Below the pieces are notes generated by a model. It was not told where the DNA came from. It worked only from the letters and a program-made list of their open reading frames with translations, and made no database searches. A DNA stretch of 64,000 nt. It comes from Methylococcaceae bacterium UBA6146 (lineage in GTDB: Bacteria; Pseudomonadota; Gammaproteobacteria; Methylococcales; Methylomonadaceae). A program made the translations under genes and the position numbers. The stretch covers positions 62,001-126,000 of the forward strand of contig DIUY01000011.1 in assembly GCA_002422395.1 (NCBI GenBank). The letters run 5' to 3'. Shown here in pieces: positions 35,995 through 43,978 of the stretch. Each line of letters starts with the position of its first letter. Positions within the stretch are counted from its first letter, which is position 1.

Positions 35995-36885
35995 TTAGCT
36001 TACAGCACTCCCAATCGCCCGATAGGACATTGCCGATGCCAGCCATTGCGCGGTGTACACATTATTAAAACGCTGGTGCAAGGCTTCTATATCATCAATA
36101 AGCAATTCGGCAAGCAAATGGGCGATGGGCGGCGGGATAGGAGGGTAGTCACGGGCAAATATTTTTTCTGTGGACAGGCTAGAAATATAATCAGCTGATG
36201 CATTTATCCCGAGAAATTGAAAGATGGACTTAAGCAGTTGTTCAGGCGCATCAGCAATGTCTTCAAAAAAGCCGGTGAAAATTTGCTCTGAAGCATAATA
36301 TTTTTCCCAGCGCTGCAAGTTTTTAAAATACCGCGCATGGGCAAGTTGCTTGGGCTTGCATAAAAACTTGATAAGGGTTTGCTCGTCTATTGTATGTATG
36401 CCCCGATAGCCCGAGCGTTCACTAAAGTGCATGGCCGCTTGCGACCACATCCTTTCAATAGGGTTGCGCATCAGGTAGATGATTTTCATGTCCGGCGAAA
36501 GCGCGTGCACATGGGCAATTTTTTTTTCATCCATAACGGCATAATGTGGCGTTATGTCGCCGACAACCTGTCCGGCATCCGGGGTGAAAAGGGAGCTATA
36601 CCAGTTATCAGTGCGCGGCAAAAAATAATAGCGCAAGTACCAACCCATTGCCGCAGGATTGGCTTTTGCCCTGCGGTAAGCCCGTTTTAACCGGCTAATG
36701 ACCCAGTAACGGTCGCCCCGTTCCGAAGCGAACACAAAAAACACAAACGGTATGTTTTTGGGTAAATCAAAATAATGCGTTTCTTTTTCAGGCGGCAGAC
36801 AAATGTCTGGATGAGTCCTCAGATTTCGGTCCATCCAGGTTGTGCCTGATTTTTGTGCGCCAATGACGAGAAAATGGGGAATCAT
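35995..36885 (-). CDS. PAPS-dependent sulfotransferase domain protein
   Basis: A 296-residue protein. FLVIGAQKSGTTWMDRNLRTHP at the N-terminus is the 5'-phosphosulfate-binding loop, and IYLMRNPIERMWSQAAMHF is the second conserved PAPS-binding segment. The family transfers sulfate from PAPS to sugars, lipids or proteins. The acceptor cannot be deduced, and no sulfate-activation or polysaccharide genes are adjacent. It stands alone between two intergenic regions. Confidence 0.88.
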   Translation of the reverse strand: MIPHFLVIGAQKSGTTWMDRNLRTHPDICLPPEKETHYFDLPKNIPFVFFVFASERGDRYWVISRLKRAYRRAKANPAAMGWYLRYYFLPRTDNWYSSLFTPDAGQVVGDITPHYAVMDEKKIAHVHALSPDMKIIYLMRNPIERMWSQAAMHFSERSGYRGIHTIDEQTLIKFLCKPKQLAHARYFKNLQRWEKYYASEQIFTGFFEDIADAPEQLLKSIFQFLGINASADYISSLSTEKIFARDYPPIPPPIAHLLAELLIDDIEALHQRFNNVYTAQWLASAMSYRAIGSAVS

Positions 36886-37109
36886 TTTATGCCCTATATG
36901 ATAGACAGGATAATTGAATAAGCCTCACGGCAAGTTTAGGGGTTTTGGTGGCTGGTCGCGCCATAAAAATCAAGGCAACCGGCCTTTGGGGGCGCACGTT
37001 ATTGGCGCACTGGAATTTTATTTAAAATTTGGCTTGGCCATTATTATTTTTTAATTTACAAGCGTAATTAATAGGATTTTAATATTAGTTTTAACTTGTG
37101 AGATTACGA

Positions 37110-37331
37110 ATGACTAAAAATATCCCTAAACCAGCAAATAAAACCAATGCTACCGAACCGGATCATGATGACGACGATATTTTTGATGCAGGGGAGTTTG
37201 CTTCGCTAACCGAAGGTCTTGAAAAAGAGACCATAAAAAGGGACGCCCGCAGAAAGATTGAAATTTATTGGGAAAAAAAGCAATTGAAAGACCAATTTGA
37301 TGATTTTGATGAATCTGAGTTTGGTTTTTAA
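37110..37331 (+). CDS. Small acidic protein, PA3496-like
   Basis: A 73-residue hydrophilic protein with an acidic centre (EPDHDDDDIFDAGEF) and a basic-then-acidic tail (RDARRKIEIYWEKKQLKDQFDDFDE). The RRKIE...L.D pattern resembles short gammaproteobacterial proteins of the PA3496 type, whose role I cannot state. I prefer ATG 37110; an in-frame GTG at 37098 is possible. No signal peptide is seen. Confidence 0.6.
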   Translation: MTKNIPKPANKTNATEPDHDDDDIFDAGEFASLTEGLEKETIKRDARRKIEIYWEKKQLKDQFDDFDESEFGF

Positions 37332-37385
37332 CGGACTGCCCCGCTAACTTATCTAACATCATAGTTTGTCGAGTTTTAGTGCGCA

Positions 37386-37862
37386 TTAACTCCAAACTCC
37401 CTCGATAGCAATTTTCACCGCGTTTGCCCTTATTTGCCGACGATTTCCAGTAAGTTGCAATTTTACCACTCTGGAGCGCCCTTTTTTGCTTTGCCATGCG
37501 ATAAAAACTGTACCTACCGGTTTTTCGGGGGTGCCGCCGTCAGGGCCTGCTATGCCCGTGACGGCGATTGCATAGTCCGCATCGCTATGGGTTAACGCAC
37601 CGGCGGCCATTTCACCTGCTGTCTCAGCGCTCACTGCGCCATAGCGTGCCAGTGTTTCAGGCTTTACGCCCAGCATCCGCATTTTTGCAGCATTGCTATA
37701 AGTTACAAAGCCGCTGTCAAACCAAGCCGAACTGCCTGGAACTTCAGTGATCACTTCAGCAATCCAGCCACCGGTGCAAGATTCGGCGGTGGTTATTTTT
37801 TTGCCTTCCGCATGTAAAAATTGCCCTAGTTGTTCAGCTAAGGCAAGCAGTTGCTTTTCCAT
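37386..37862 (-). CDS. pncC: Nicotinamide-nucleotide amidase (CinA C-terminal domain family)
   Basis: A 158-residue stand-alone CinA C-terminal domain, which converts nicotinamide mononucleotide to nicotinate mononucleotide in pyridine nucleotide recycling. Signature segments are TTAESCTGGWIAEVIT, the FVTYSNAAKMRMLGV loop, GAVSAETAGEMAAGAL and AVTGIAGPDGGTPEKPVGTV. The recA gene that often follows in gammaproteobacteria is absent here. Confidence 0.93.
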   Translation of the reverse strand: MEKQLLALAEQLGQFLHAEGKKITTAESCTGGWIAEVITEVPGSSAWFDSGFVTYSNAAKMRMLGVKPETLARYGAVSAETAGEMAAGALTHSDADYAIAVTGIAGPDGGTPEKPVGTVFIAWQSKKGRSRVVKLQLTGNRRQIRANAVKIAIEGVWS

Positions 37863-38282
37863 TACATCCCCGCCTTTCTGTGGGTTTTAAATAGGGCTAA
37901 TTTTTTGGCCATTTGCTTGCATGTCACTACGTCAGTTGATTGGAGAGATGTCTGTGGCAACAATTATCGCACGGGTTGGTTTGCAAGGCCGATGCTGGTT
38001 TTTACTATAGGTGTTAGCCGGATTGTTTTTATGGGTTATGGTGCGGAGGCAAGCAGGCAAGGCAGCCCGATATTCTGCGATAATCAAATGGCAAGCGGTT
38101 AAGTGCGGCAGTTAAAAATAATGCAAAAATGCTGCATTATGGAATATCATCCCCTTGTTACAGGTTATTTTGGGTCCGACCGATTTATAGGGTCAGCGCT
38201 GGCTAATATTCGTTAAAGCCTGCCAGAAAAATAGCCCGGTGACCTTTGCCGTATATTTACAATAATCAAAAGGAAGGTGGAT
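37863..38282. other. Intergenic region
   Basis: I see no convincing gene in these 420 bp. A reading frame across 37851-38102 on the + strand lacks family features and a ribosome-binding site. The right end carries the AGGAAGG site of the next gene. No clear terminator or palindrome was found. Confidence 0.4.
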
Positions 38283-38561
38283 ATGTTACTTTTAGCTAAA
38301 GCTGCGGGTATTGCTGTTCTGATATGGTTTTATTTGACCGCAAAAAACCAGGGACAGCCACCGATAAAGTGGGCGGTTATCGGCGTTATGGGTTACTGGA
38401 TTGCTTGGTGGGCGGTTAAGTTGTCGGTTGTTTCAATTTTATCAGGGTTGGTTGCCAAGAGCGCCACTGGAACGTTTTTGCTCATACAGCTACCCGTCGT
38501 GATCGGTGTCGGCGCCGCTTTTTTGGTTAGGAAAAAGTTATTGGCGGATGCGGCGAAATAA
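38283..38561 (+). CDS. Small membrane protein of unknown function
   Basis: A 92-residue hydrophobic protein with three probable membrane segments (LLLAKAAGIAVLIWFYLTA; WAVIGVMGYWIAWWAVKLSVVSI; GTFLLIQLPVVIGVGAAFLV) and a basic C-terminus (RKKLLADAAK). ATG 38283 has an AGGAAGG site 5 bp upstream, so it is preferred over the GTG at 38277. I do not recognise the family. Confidence 0.7.
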   Translation: MLLLAKAAGIAVLIWFYLTAKNQGQPPIKWAVIGVMGYWIAWWAVKLSVVSILSGLVAKSATGTFLLIQLPVVIGVGAAFLVRKKLLADAAK

Positions 38562-38580
38562 TTGCCAACCCTAAAAATAA

Positions 38581-38613
38581 AAAGGCGCGTTGTGCATAGC
38601 ACAACGCGCCTTT
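38581..38613. terminator. Bidirectional intrinsic terminator
   Basis: A perfect 15-bp stem (AAAGGCGCGTTGTGC and its complement) with a 3-nt ATA loop lies between convergent genes. On the - strand it is followed by TTATTTTTA and serves the peroxiredoxin gene. On the + strand the run of T is shorter. Confidence 0.85.
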
Positions 38614-38637
38614 GAACGCTGGTAAAAATGTGGCTAG

Positions 38638-39240
38638 TTACAGCTTGTCCGCATTTTTATCCAGATATTCAGCAACACCTGCTGGGTTTGCGTCCATTCC
38701 TGAATCCCCTTTACGCCAACCCGCTGGGCAAACTTCGCCATGTTCTTCATGGAATTGCAGGGCGTCAATCATGCGCAGCAATTCGTCCATATCGCGGCCT
38801 AATGGCAGGTCATTAACCACTTGATGACGTACCACACCGGCACGGTCAATCAGGAAAGTGCCACGGAAAGCAACGCCGGCGCTAGCCTCAACGTCATAGT
38901 CTTTACAGATGCCGTGCGACAAATCAGCCGCCATAGTGTAACGGACCGGGCCGATGCCGCCTTTATTGATAGGCGTGTTGCGCCAAGCGTTATGGGTGAA
39001 GTGTGAATCTATAGAAACTGCAATCACTTCAACACCACGGCTTTTGAATTCATCCATACGGTGATCCAGGGCGATCAATTCGCTAGGGCATACAAAAGTG
39101 AAGTCTAATGGGTAGAAAAATACGACTGCATATTTACCGCTAGTGGCTTCAGAAAAGCTGAACGAGTCAACTATCTGGCCGTCACCTAAAACGGCAGGGA
39201 CTGTAAAATCAGGTGCTTGTTTACCGACTAATACGCTCAT
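38638..39240 (-). CDS. 2-Cys peroxiredoxin (AhpC/Prx1 type)
   Basis: Reduces hydrogen peroxide and organic peroxides. I start at ATG 39240 (MSVLVGKQAPDFTVPAVLG), with GGAG 8 bp upstream, giving 200 residues. The peroxidatic cysteine is at about residue 51 (FTFVCPSEL) and the resolving cysteine at about 171 (EVCPAGW). The arginine in the PLGRDMDELLRMIDALQ region is the usual active-site partner. No dedicated AhpF-like reductase is nearby. It is the only gene between two intergenic regions. Confidence 0.95.
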   Translation of the reverse strand: MSVLVGKQAPDFTVPAVLGDGQIVDSFSFSEATSGKYAVVFFYPLDFTFVCPSELIALDHRMDEFKSRGVEVIAVSIDSHFTHNAWRNTPINKGGIGPVRYTMAADLSHGICKDYDVEASAGVAFRGTFLIDRAGVVRHQVVNDLPLGRDMDELLRMIDALQFHEEHGEVCPAGWRKGDSGMDANPAGVAEYLDKNADKL

Positions 39241-39594
39241 TGATGGTCTCCGAAAGTATAAAAAAAACATAAGGTTACGCGGTTTCACATGCCACTGTGG
39301 CAGTGGAATGGAGTTATTCTACACTAGATTAGTCGGGAATTGTCTAGCTTTAGTTAATTTTTTACTTGCATTTGACCCGTCTTTAGCGATAATTTATTAC
39401 AGTTATATTACAAAAAGAAGGGAGTTGTTTTAATTTTTGTAATATGCGTGCTTCGCTCCACGTTACCGCTACGCTATATCCTGCGCGGCATTGAGGATGC
39501 TTTGTCCATAGCTGTCGGAGTTGGCATGGTCACTGGCGGCATAGTCTTGTTGTTAAAGTCATCCGTAGTATTTTTTGTGATAGAGAATTAGTTT
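39241..39594. other. Intergenic region upstream of the peroxiredoxin gene
   Basis: It contains the peroxiredoxin promoter region (- strand) and a small hairpin CCACTG-TGG-CAGTGG (39292-39306) in its leader. The rest is A/T-rich. No further gene is supported. Confidence 0.4.
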
Positions 39595-40104
39595 ATGGTA
39601 AAGAACAAACATATTACCGAACCTGATGTTTTTGGTTATCAAGTCCGTATTGTGCGGCGTGGAAAAGAAAGCAGCCGTTATTTTTCCCATAAGTTATGGG
39701 GAAATAAAGGCAAATCTTTACAGGCCGCCATCACTTGGCGGGATCAAATGCTTGTCGTGCTAAAGGGTAGCAAAAGCCGTTTCCTCAAGCCCCCTAAGAA
39801 TAAGACCACCACTGGTGTGACCGGTGTATCTAGAACGATCAAATACGATCATCGCAAAGACAAAAGCTATCTTTGCTATACCGTTTTTTGGGTAAATGAT
39901 GGTAAGGCACGGAATAAAACTTTTCAGGTTGGCAATGTCAACAAGGTTACCGCCGATGATGAGCTTCATGCCTTCCGCACCGCGAAGTTGTTCCGCAGCT
40001 GTTATGAATTTGCCATCGATAACGACATTGAATTTCATGATGATAAATTTGAGGGCTGGAAGAAAACACGGCTCTATGATGATGAAAATTTGAATGCCGT
40101 ATAG
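39595..40104 (+). CDS. AP2-like DNA-binding domain protein
   Basis: A 169-residue protein. The segment from NKTTTGVTGVSRTIKYD through SYLCYTVFWVNDGKARNKTFQVGN to AFRTAKLFRSCYEFAI (residues about 66-143) follows the three-strand-plus-helix pattern of bacterial AP2/integrase-type DNA-binding domains. The N-terminal third (VFGYQVRIVRRGKESSRYFSH) looks like a related arm. No recombinase catalytic domain is present. Such proteins in bacteria are often mobile-element relatives; its role here is unknown. Confidence 0.65.
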   Translation: MVKNKHITEPDVFGYQVRIVRRGKESSRYFSHKLWGNKGKSLQAAITWRDQMLVVLKGSKSRFLKPPKNKTTTGVTGVSRTIKYDHRKDKSYLCYTVFWVNDGKARNKTFQVGNVNKVTADDELHAFRTAKLFRSCYEFAIDNDIEFHDDKFEGWKKTRLYDDENLNAV

Positions 40105-40491
40105 CTTCTCAAGTGGCGGCGTTTTTGTATTTTAGGATCGGACGTTTCGTGTCCGACACGTTGTAACGCCGCCTGTTCTGGAATGGCTAAATCGCGGGAT
40201 GTTGTTCCTTCGCATTAAAGCGACGCCACTAAAAACCACATTATTTTGATGCTTTTATACATAACCCCCTCCTTCTGTGGTTGGTTGTGTAGGCATTAAA
40301 TAACCTCGCATCACCCGCCCCAATTAGGTTGTTGGATTAAGCGCATCGGTTTGAAATAATTGGAACATGATATTTTGTTGCCCATAGGTAACAAAATAGT
40401 GCCGTGTTTACTTGTCTAATTTGTATTACCAACTACCTTTATAACCTTATCAATTTAATTGCGACCCAATTTTAATAAGGCTATAAACAAC
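40105..40491. other. Intergenic region with a nested palindrome
   Basis: No gene is seen in this 387-bp stretch. It starts with a 59-bp nested palindrome (40115-40173). The remainder is A/T-rich and should hold the promoter of the following outer-membrane-type gene, whose AATAAGG site is at about 40474-40480. Confidence 0.45.
40115..40173. repeat. 59-bp nested palindrome
   Basis: Outer arms GGCGGCGTT (40115-40123) and AACGCCGCC (40165-40173) enclose inner arms TCGGAC (40138-40143) and GTCCGA (40151-40156). No T-run follows, so it is a poor terminator candidate. It lies just after the AP2-like gene. Confidence 0.55.
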
Positions 40492-41726
40492 ATGAAAAAA
40501 ATAACAACTTCCTTAGTATTGGTGCTGTTGCCTTTTAGCGCATTTTCAGGGGTTTTCGATACAACCATCACTGTAGATGGTAAAGGGGAAACACAAACGC
40601 GGTTATTAAAATTTGATGCAGGGCAAGATTTATTCAATAGCTTTAAATCCAAGGTATTGAACCAGAATTTTACAAACTATTCGGATTCCCAAGCCGTAGT
40701 GTCAGCCGTATCCAATTTTAGGGGGGTGACTATCAATTCGGCATTTCCGGTGGCGGGAAGCACATTGTTGACTTTTGAGATCCCAAGTCTAGGCATTCGT
40801 GAAACGTTCGAAGAAGAAACCCGCAGCAAAAGCGGCACGGCACTAGAAAAATATTTGCGTCGAAATAAAGACGGCTCACTCACAAAAATAACCAAAGAAC
40901 TGATAGCCACGACGCCTACGGACCCATTAGCGGGAAACCCAACCAGTTTGCAAGGGCATTGGTTGCCAATGATTTTAACTCAGGGGCTGCCAGTGCAGGA
41001 GTCCGGACAAGCCCTTATGCGGTAGGTGTCGGCGGGGGCACATATTGGCAGGATGGCATTAGCACGTCGGTTTTTAATGTTCCGGTCAGCACGGCGTTCG
41101 GCGTTGATTCTGACGACCCGCGTAAGCAATTGCTGGTCAATGGCCAATTCAATTATGTGACCGTCGGCAACTCATCATCGTATCAAGGTGGTTTAGGGGT
41201 AGGTTACCGCCATCCTGTTTCCGACCAATGGTATTTTACGCCGCGCGTTAGCTACGGGGTTATTGGTTCGCCAGATTTGATCAGTTTAGGGCAAATCCTG
41301 TCTGCGTCTTTGACTAGTGACTATGAGTTCAATGTCAATGATTACACCTTTTCTGTTGCGAATATGTTTGGGTATTACAAAACCTTGCCGCTTAATGTGG
41401 CGGGAATTAACATGGATCCGGACATTGACAACTATGTGCTTAAAAATGGTTTTTTTGCCAGTAGGATGCTGCCGTTTGAACTCTTCAGCCATAAACTCAG
41501 GCTCAAAGGTTTTTTTACTGACACGGAGTTTTTTGGTTCCAACGTGTATGCCAGGCAATACAACGAAATTGGCTTCCAGATCGACGCGCTTGGCAAAGTG
41601 GAGTGGTTGGACAAGGTTACTTTTGGCCTTGCGGAAGGAATATCATTTAGCGGGAAATATATTTTCAGTATTGAAAATCCCGATAGCTTGGACGGGTACG
41701 ACTTGGGCTTAAGCTATGATTTTTGA
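40492..41726 (+). pseudogene. Secreted beta-barrel-type protein gene, apparently frameshifted
   Basis: The 5' part starts with ATG 40492 and a signal peptide (MKKITTSLVLVLLPFSAFSG). It stays in frame to about 40950, where it would end at 41025. A second frame, open from before 40959 to 41726, continues with VANDFNSGAASAGV and a strand-rich C-terminus that ends in YDLGLSYDF. Adding one base in the CAAGGGCATTGG region (near 40945-40956) joins them as NPTSLQGALVANDFNSG. The terminal aromatic residue and alternating hydrophobic strands suggest an outer-membrane barrel. Either the gene is inactivated or the base is a sequencing error. Confidence 0.7.
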
Positions 41727-41786
41727 TGGGTGATTTGCTGGTGGGTTAAATCGGGGGTAGGGATCTTGGCTTGCCCAATTGCCACT

Positions 41787-41824
41787 AAAATGCCGTATTC
41801 CCGAATGGGTGATACGGCATTTTT
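41787..41824. terminator. Bidirectional intrinsic terminator
   Basis: AAAATGCCGTAT and ATACGGCATTTT form a perfect 12-bp stem with a 13-nt loop, followed by T. It lies between the convergent barrel gene (+) and multicopper oxidase gene (-) and can serve both. Confidence 0.85.
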
Positions 41825-41835
41825 AATTTAGCGGT

Positions 41836-43584
41836 TTATTTCTTTATCAGTTTGTGTAAAAAATCATAAATGGCACGTCGTTTCACAACCACTGCATAGC
41901 CGAATAAGCCCAGCATTAAGCCATAGAACAACTTGCCTATGAATGAGGGGCCTTGTTCAGCGGCTGCCGCAGCCGCTTCAGCCGCCGCTGACCCTCTTTG
42001 TGGCACAACAGTTTGTACGGCGACTTTAGCAGGCTTATAGTCGGCTTGGAGGTCTGGCAAGCCTAAGCTGTGCCACTTATCATAATCTTGCCAAATCGGA
42101 TACTGGCCTTTCCATACAGACTTGCTGAAATAAGGGGCCAAACTCATGCCATGTGCTAAAGGAATGCCTTTTTCATCGACAAAGCCTTTGTAAACAACAA
42201 GGCTAATATCGCCGCCTTCGCCATGCCCGTCCGTGGTGAACGATTTTTCCACATGGTCATGGAACATCCAGATGCCTTGGCCAAAGCTGTTTAAACCATC
42301 ATCCACGCCGCTTAATTCAAGGTCAAGACGTTGGGCCGGCACCATACCGTGCACATCACGTTGGATATAAGAGCCGGGGCCGTTATCAACGCCATCGTAA
42401 TGGGTGGCAGTAGGCTTATGGCCATGAATATGCATGGCGAACGCCTCGGTATGGCCGTTCAAAATCCGCAGCTTCACTTTTTGGTTTTCTTCCATGTGAA
42501 TCAATGACTCCCTTAAGGTATAAGGGAAAGAGCGGCCATTGAGCATAAAGTAATCATCGTCCGCATCAGTGATGTCATACTCCATATTCATGTGTTTGGC
42601 GGTCAGGCGCGGGTCATTCGCGGCTCTTGCGGCAACCTCATGCAGTTGTTTATCTGCCGATTCATAATGCAAATCATATTCCCTGGCGTATTTTTCCAGC
42701 ACGGCAACCGATGGATGACGGACTTGGCCTGCACCTACGTTTAAGGTTTGCGGCCAGTTGTTGGGGCGGTTTTCTTCGACTACAAAAATGCCTTGCAAGC
42801 CCATAGGGATATGGGTGTGCGGCTGCACATGGCAGTGATAGTACATGGTGCCCGGCTGGCGTGGCTTGATGACATAAGTTTTGCTCTCGCCTGGCATGGT
42901 GTCCATGTTGCTGGTTTGCGCCACGCCGTCATTGCCAACACCGCCCATGTCCATAAACGGGTGGTCTATACCATGCAAATGGATGGAGTGCGGCAAATAA
43001 TGGGTGTTTTCCAGCACCAGCCAGACCACGTCATCCTGTTCCACGCGGATCACTGGCGAGGGCACACGCAATAACGGGTTGGCGATAGGTTCATAAAGGC
43101 TGCGGGTGGACATGTCGCGGGTTTTTGGCGCATAAACCCAAAATGTCGGTTGGATGCTAGGGGCTATGTCAAATGTTGTGATCGGTTCTTTGACGTCTGG
43201 TGAGCGGCCATTTAACTCAACAACTTCCAGTTTGATAATGATTTTGTCAGGATCCCCGTCACCATCCATATCATCGGACATAGTGATGGCGTCAGCGGCT
43301 AGCTGGGTCCTCATCAGGGTATCCATGGAAATACCGTTAGTGCCCTTAACAAATGCGGCGATATCGGCTGGATTATCAGGTTCGCACAGTATTGATTCTT
43401 GTATGTCGACGCCATCGACAACTTGGGCTTTACGCCATTCCGGAGGCGTGAAATCAGAGCAGACATCTTCAACCGGCCCCAATTCTACTATTTTAGTAGG
43501 CGGTAAGTCAGTAGTCGCCACACTCAATGGATGGTTAAGGAGCAACACAATGCCCCCGGTAAGGGTAAGCAATTTTTTACGCAT
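41836..43584 (-). CDS. Membrane-anchored multicopper oxidase
   Basis: A 582-residue exported protein with an N-terminal signal (MRKKLLTLTGGIVLLLNHPLSVA). Copper motifs are SIHLHGIDHP, then HCHVQPHTHIPM (type 1 plus trinuclear ligands), then MHIHGHKP and MFHDHVEK. The type 1 motif HCHxxxHxxxxM is in the first half and the second half lacks the cysteine. A three-domain laccase has it near the C-terminus instead. An alanine-rich linker leads to a C-terminal membrane helix (FIGKLFYGLMLGLFGYAVVV) and a basic tail, so the enzyme should face the periplasm while anchored. Substrate unknown. Confidence 0.88.
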   Translation of the reverse strand: MRKKLLTLTGGIVLLLNHPLSVATTDLPPTKIVELGPVEDVCSDFTPPEWRKAQVVDGVDIQESILCEPDNPADIAAFVKGTNGISMDTLMRTQLAADAITMSDDMDGDGDPDKIIIKLEVVELNGRSPDVKEPITTFDIAPSIQPTFWVYAPKTRDMSTRSLYEPIANPLLRVPSPVIRVEQDDVVWLVLENTHYLPHSIHLHGIDHPFMDMGGVGNDGVAQTSNMDTMPGESKTYVIKPRQPGTMYYHCHVQPHTHIPMGLQGIFVVEENRPNNWPQTLNVGAGQVRHPSVAVLEKYAREYDLHYESADKQLHEVAARAANDPRLTAKHMNMEYDITDADDDYFMLNGRSFPYTLRESLIHMEENQKVKLRILNGHTEAFAMHIHGHKPTATHYDGVDNGPGSYIQRDVHGMVPAQRLDLELSGVDDGLNSFGQGIWMFHDHVEKSFTTDGHGEGGDISLVVYKGFVDEKGIPLAHGMSLAPYFSKSVWKGQYPIWQDYDKWHSLGLPDLQADYKPAKVAVQTVVPQRGSAAAEAAAAAAEQGPSFIGKLFYGLMLGLFGYAVVVKRRAIYDFLHKLIKK

Positions 43585-43978
43585 ACGAAATCCTCAGAAA
43601 AACACTCAATTGAACAAAATTACCCTAATTTAAATAAGTAATTTACGGTGCGGGATATTTTAACCCAATAGGGCAAGTCAAGTCTTTTTTGGTTCCTTAA
43701 CAAGGGCGCTATCATCTGCGTAGTTGCGGCCGCGTTTTATGAGTGCCTTTTATGAATATCCCGCCGCTATCCACCCTTTTTATAATACGCCTAATATATA
43801 AGCATATTTTAATTTATCAGCCATATTCCAATGGTCAAGGCCGCACATCATTTCATGGTGGGGTTGTAAAAGCGGTGTTGATGGCACGGCTACTGGCCGT
43901 CAATCCTAGCGCTTGTGTGCCCTCTCAATCTATTGTCCGGCCCCTATTTGCTGTCAGCGTTCCTGTAAATGCAACCGC
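43585..43978. other. Intergenic region
   Basis: It holds the upstream region of the multicopper oxidase gene (- strand) in A/T-rich sequence. A frame on the + strand at 43743-43982 has no signal, motif or ribosome-binding site and overlaps the next gene, so it is not called. No repeat or terminator stands out. Confidence 0.4.

Noticed and set aside
37851..38102. 83-residue + strand frame after pncC
   Set aside because: It starts inside the divergent pncC start region and has no recognisable feature.
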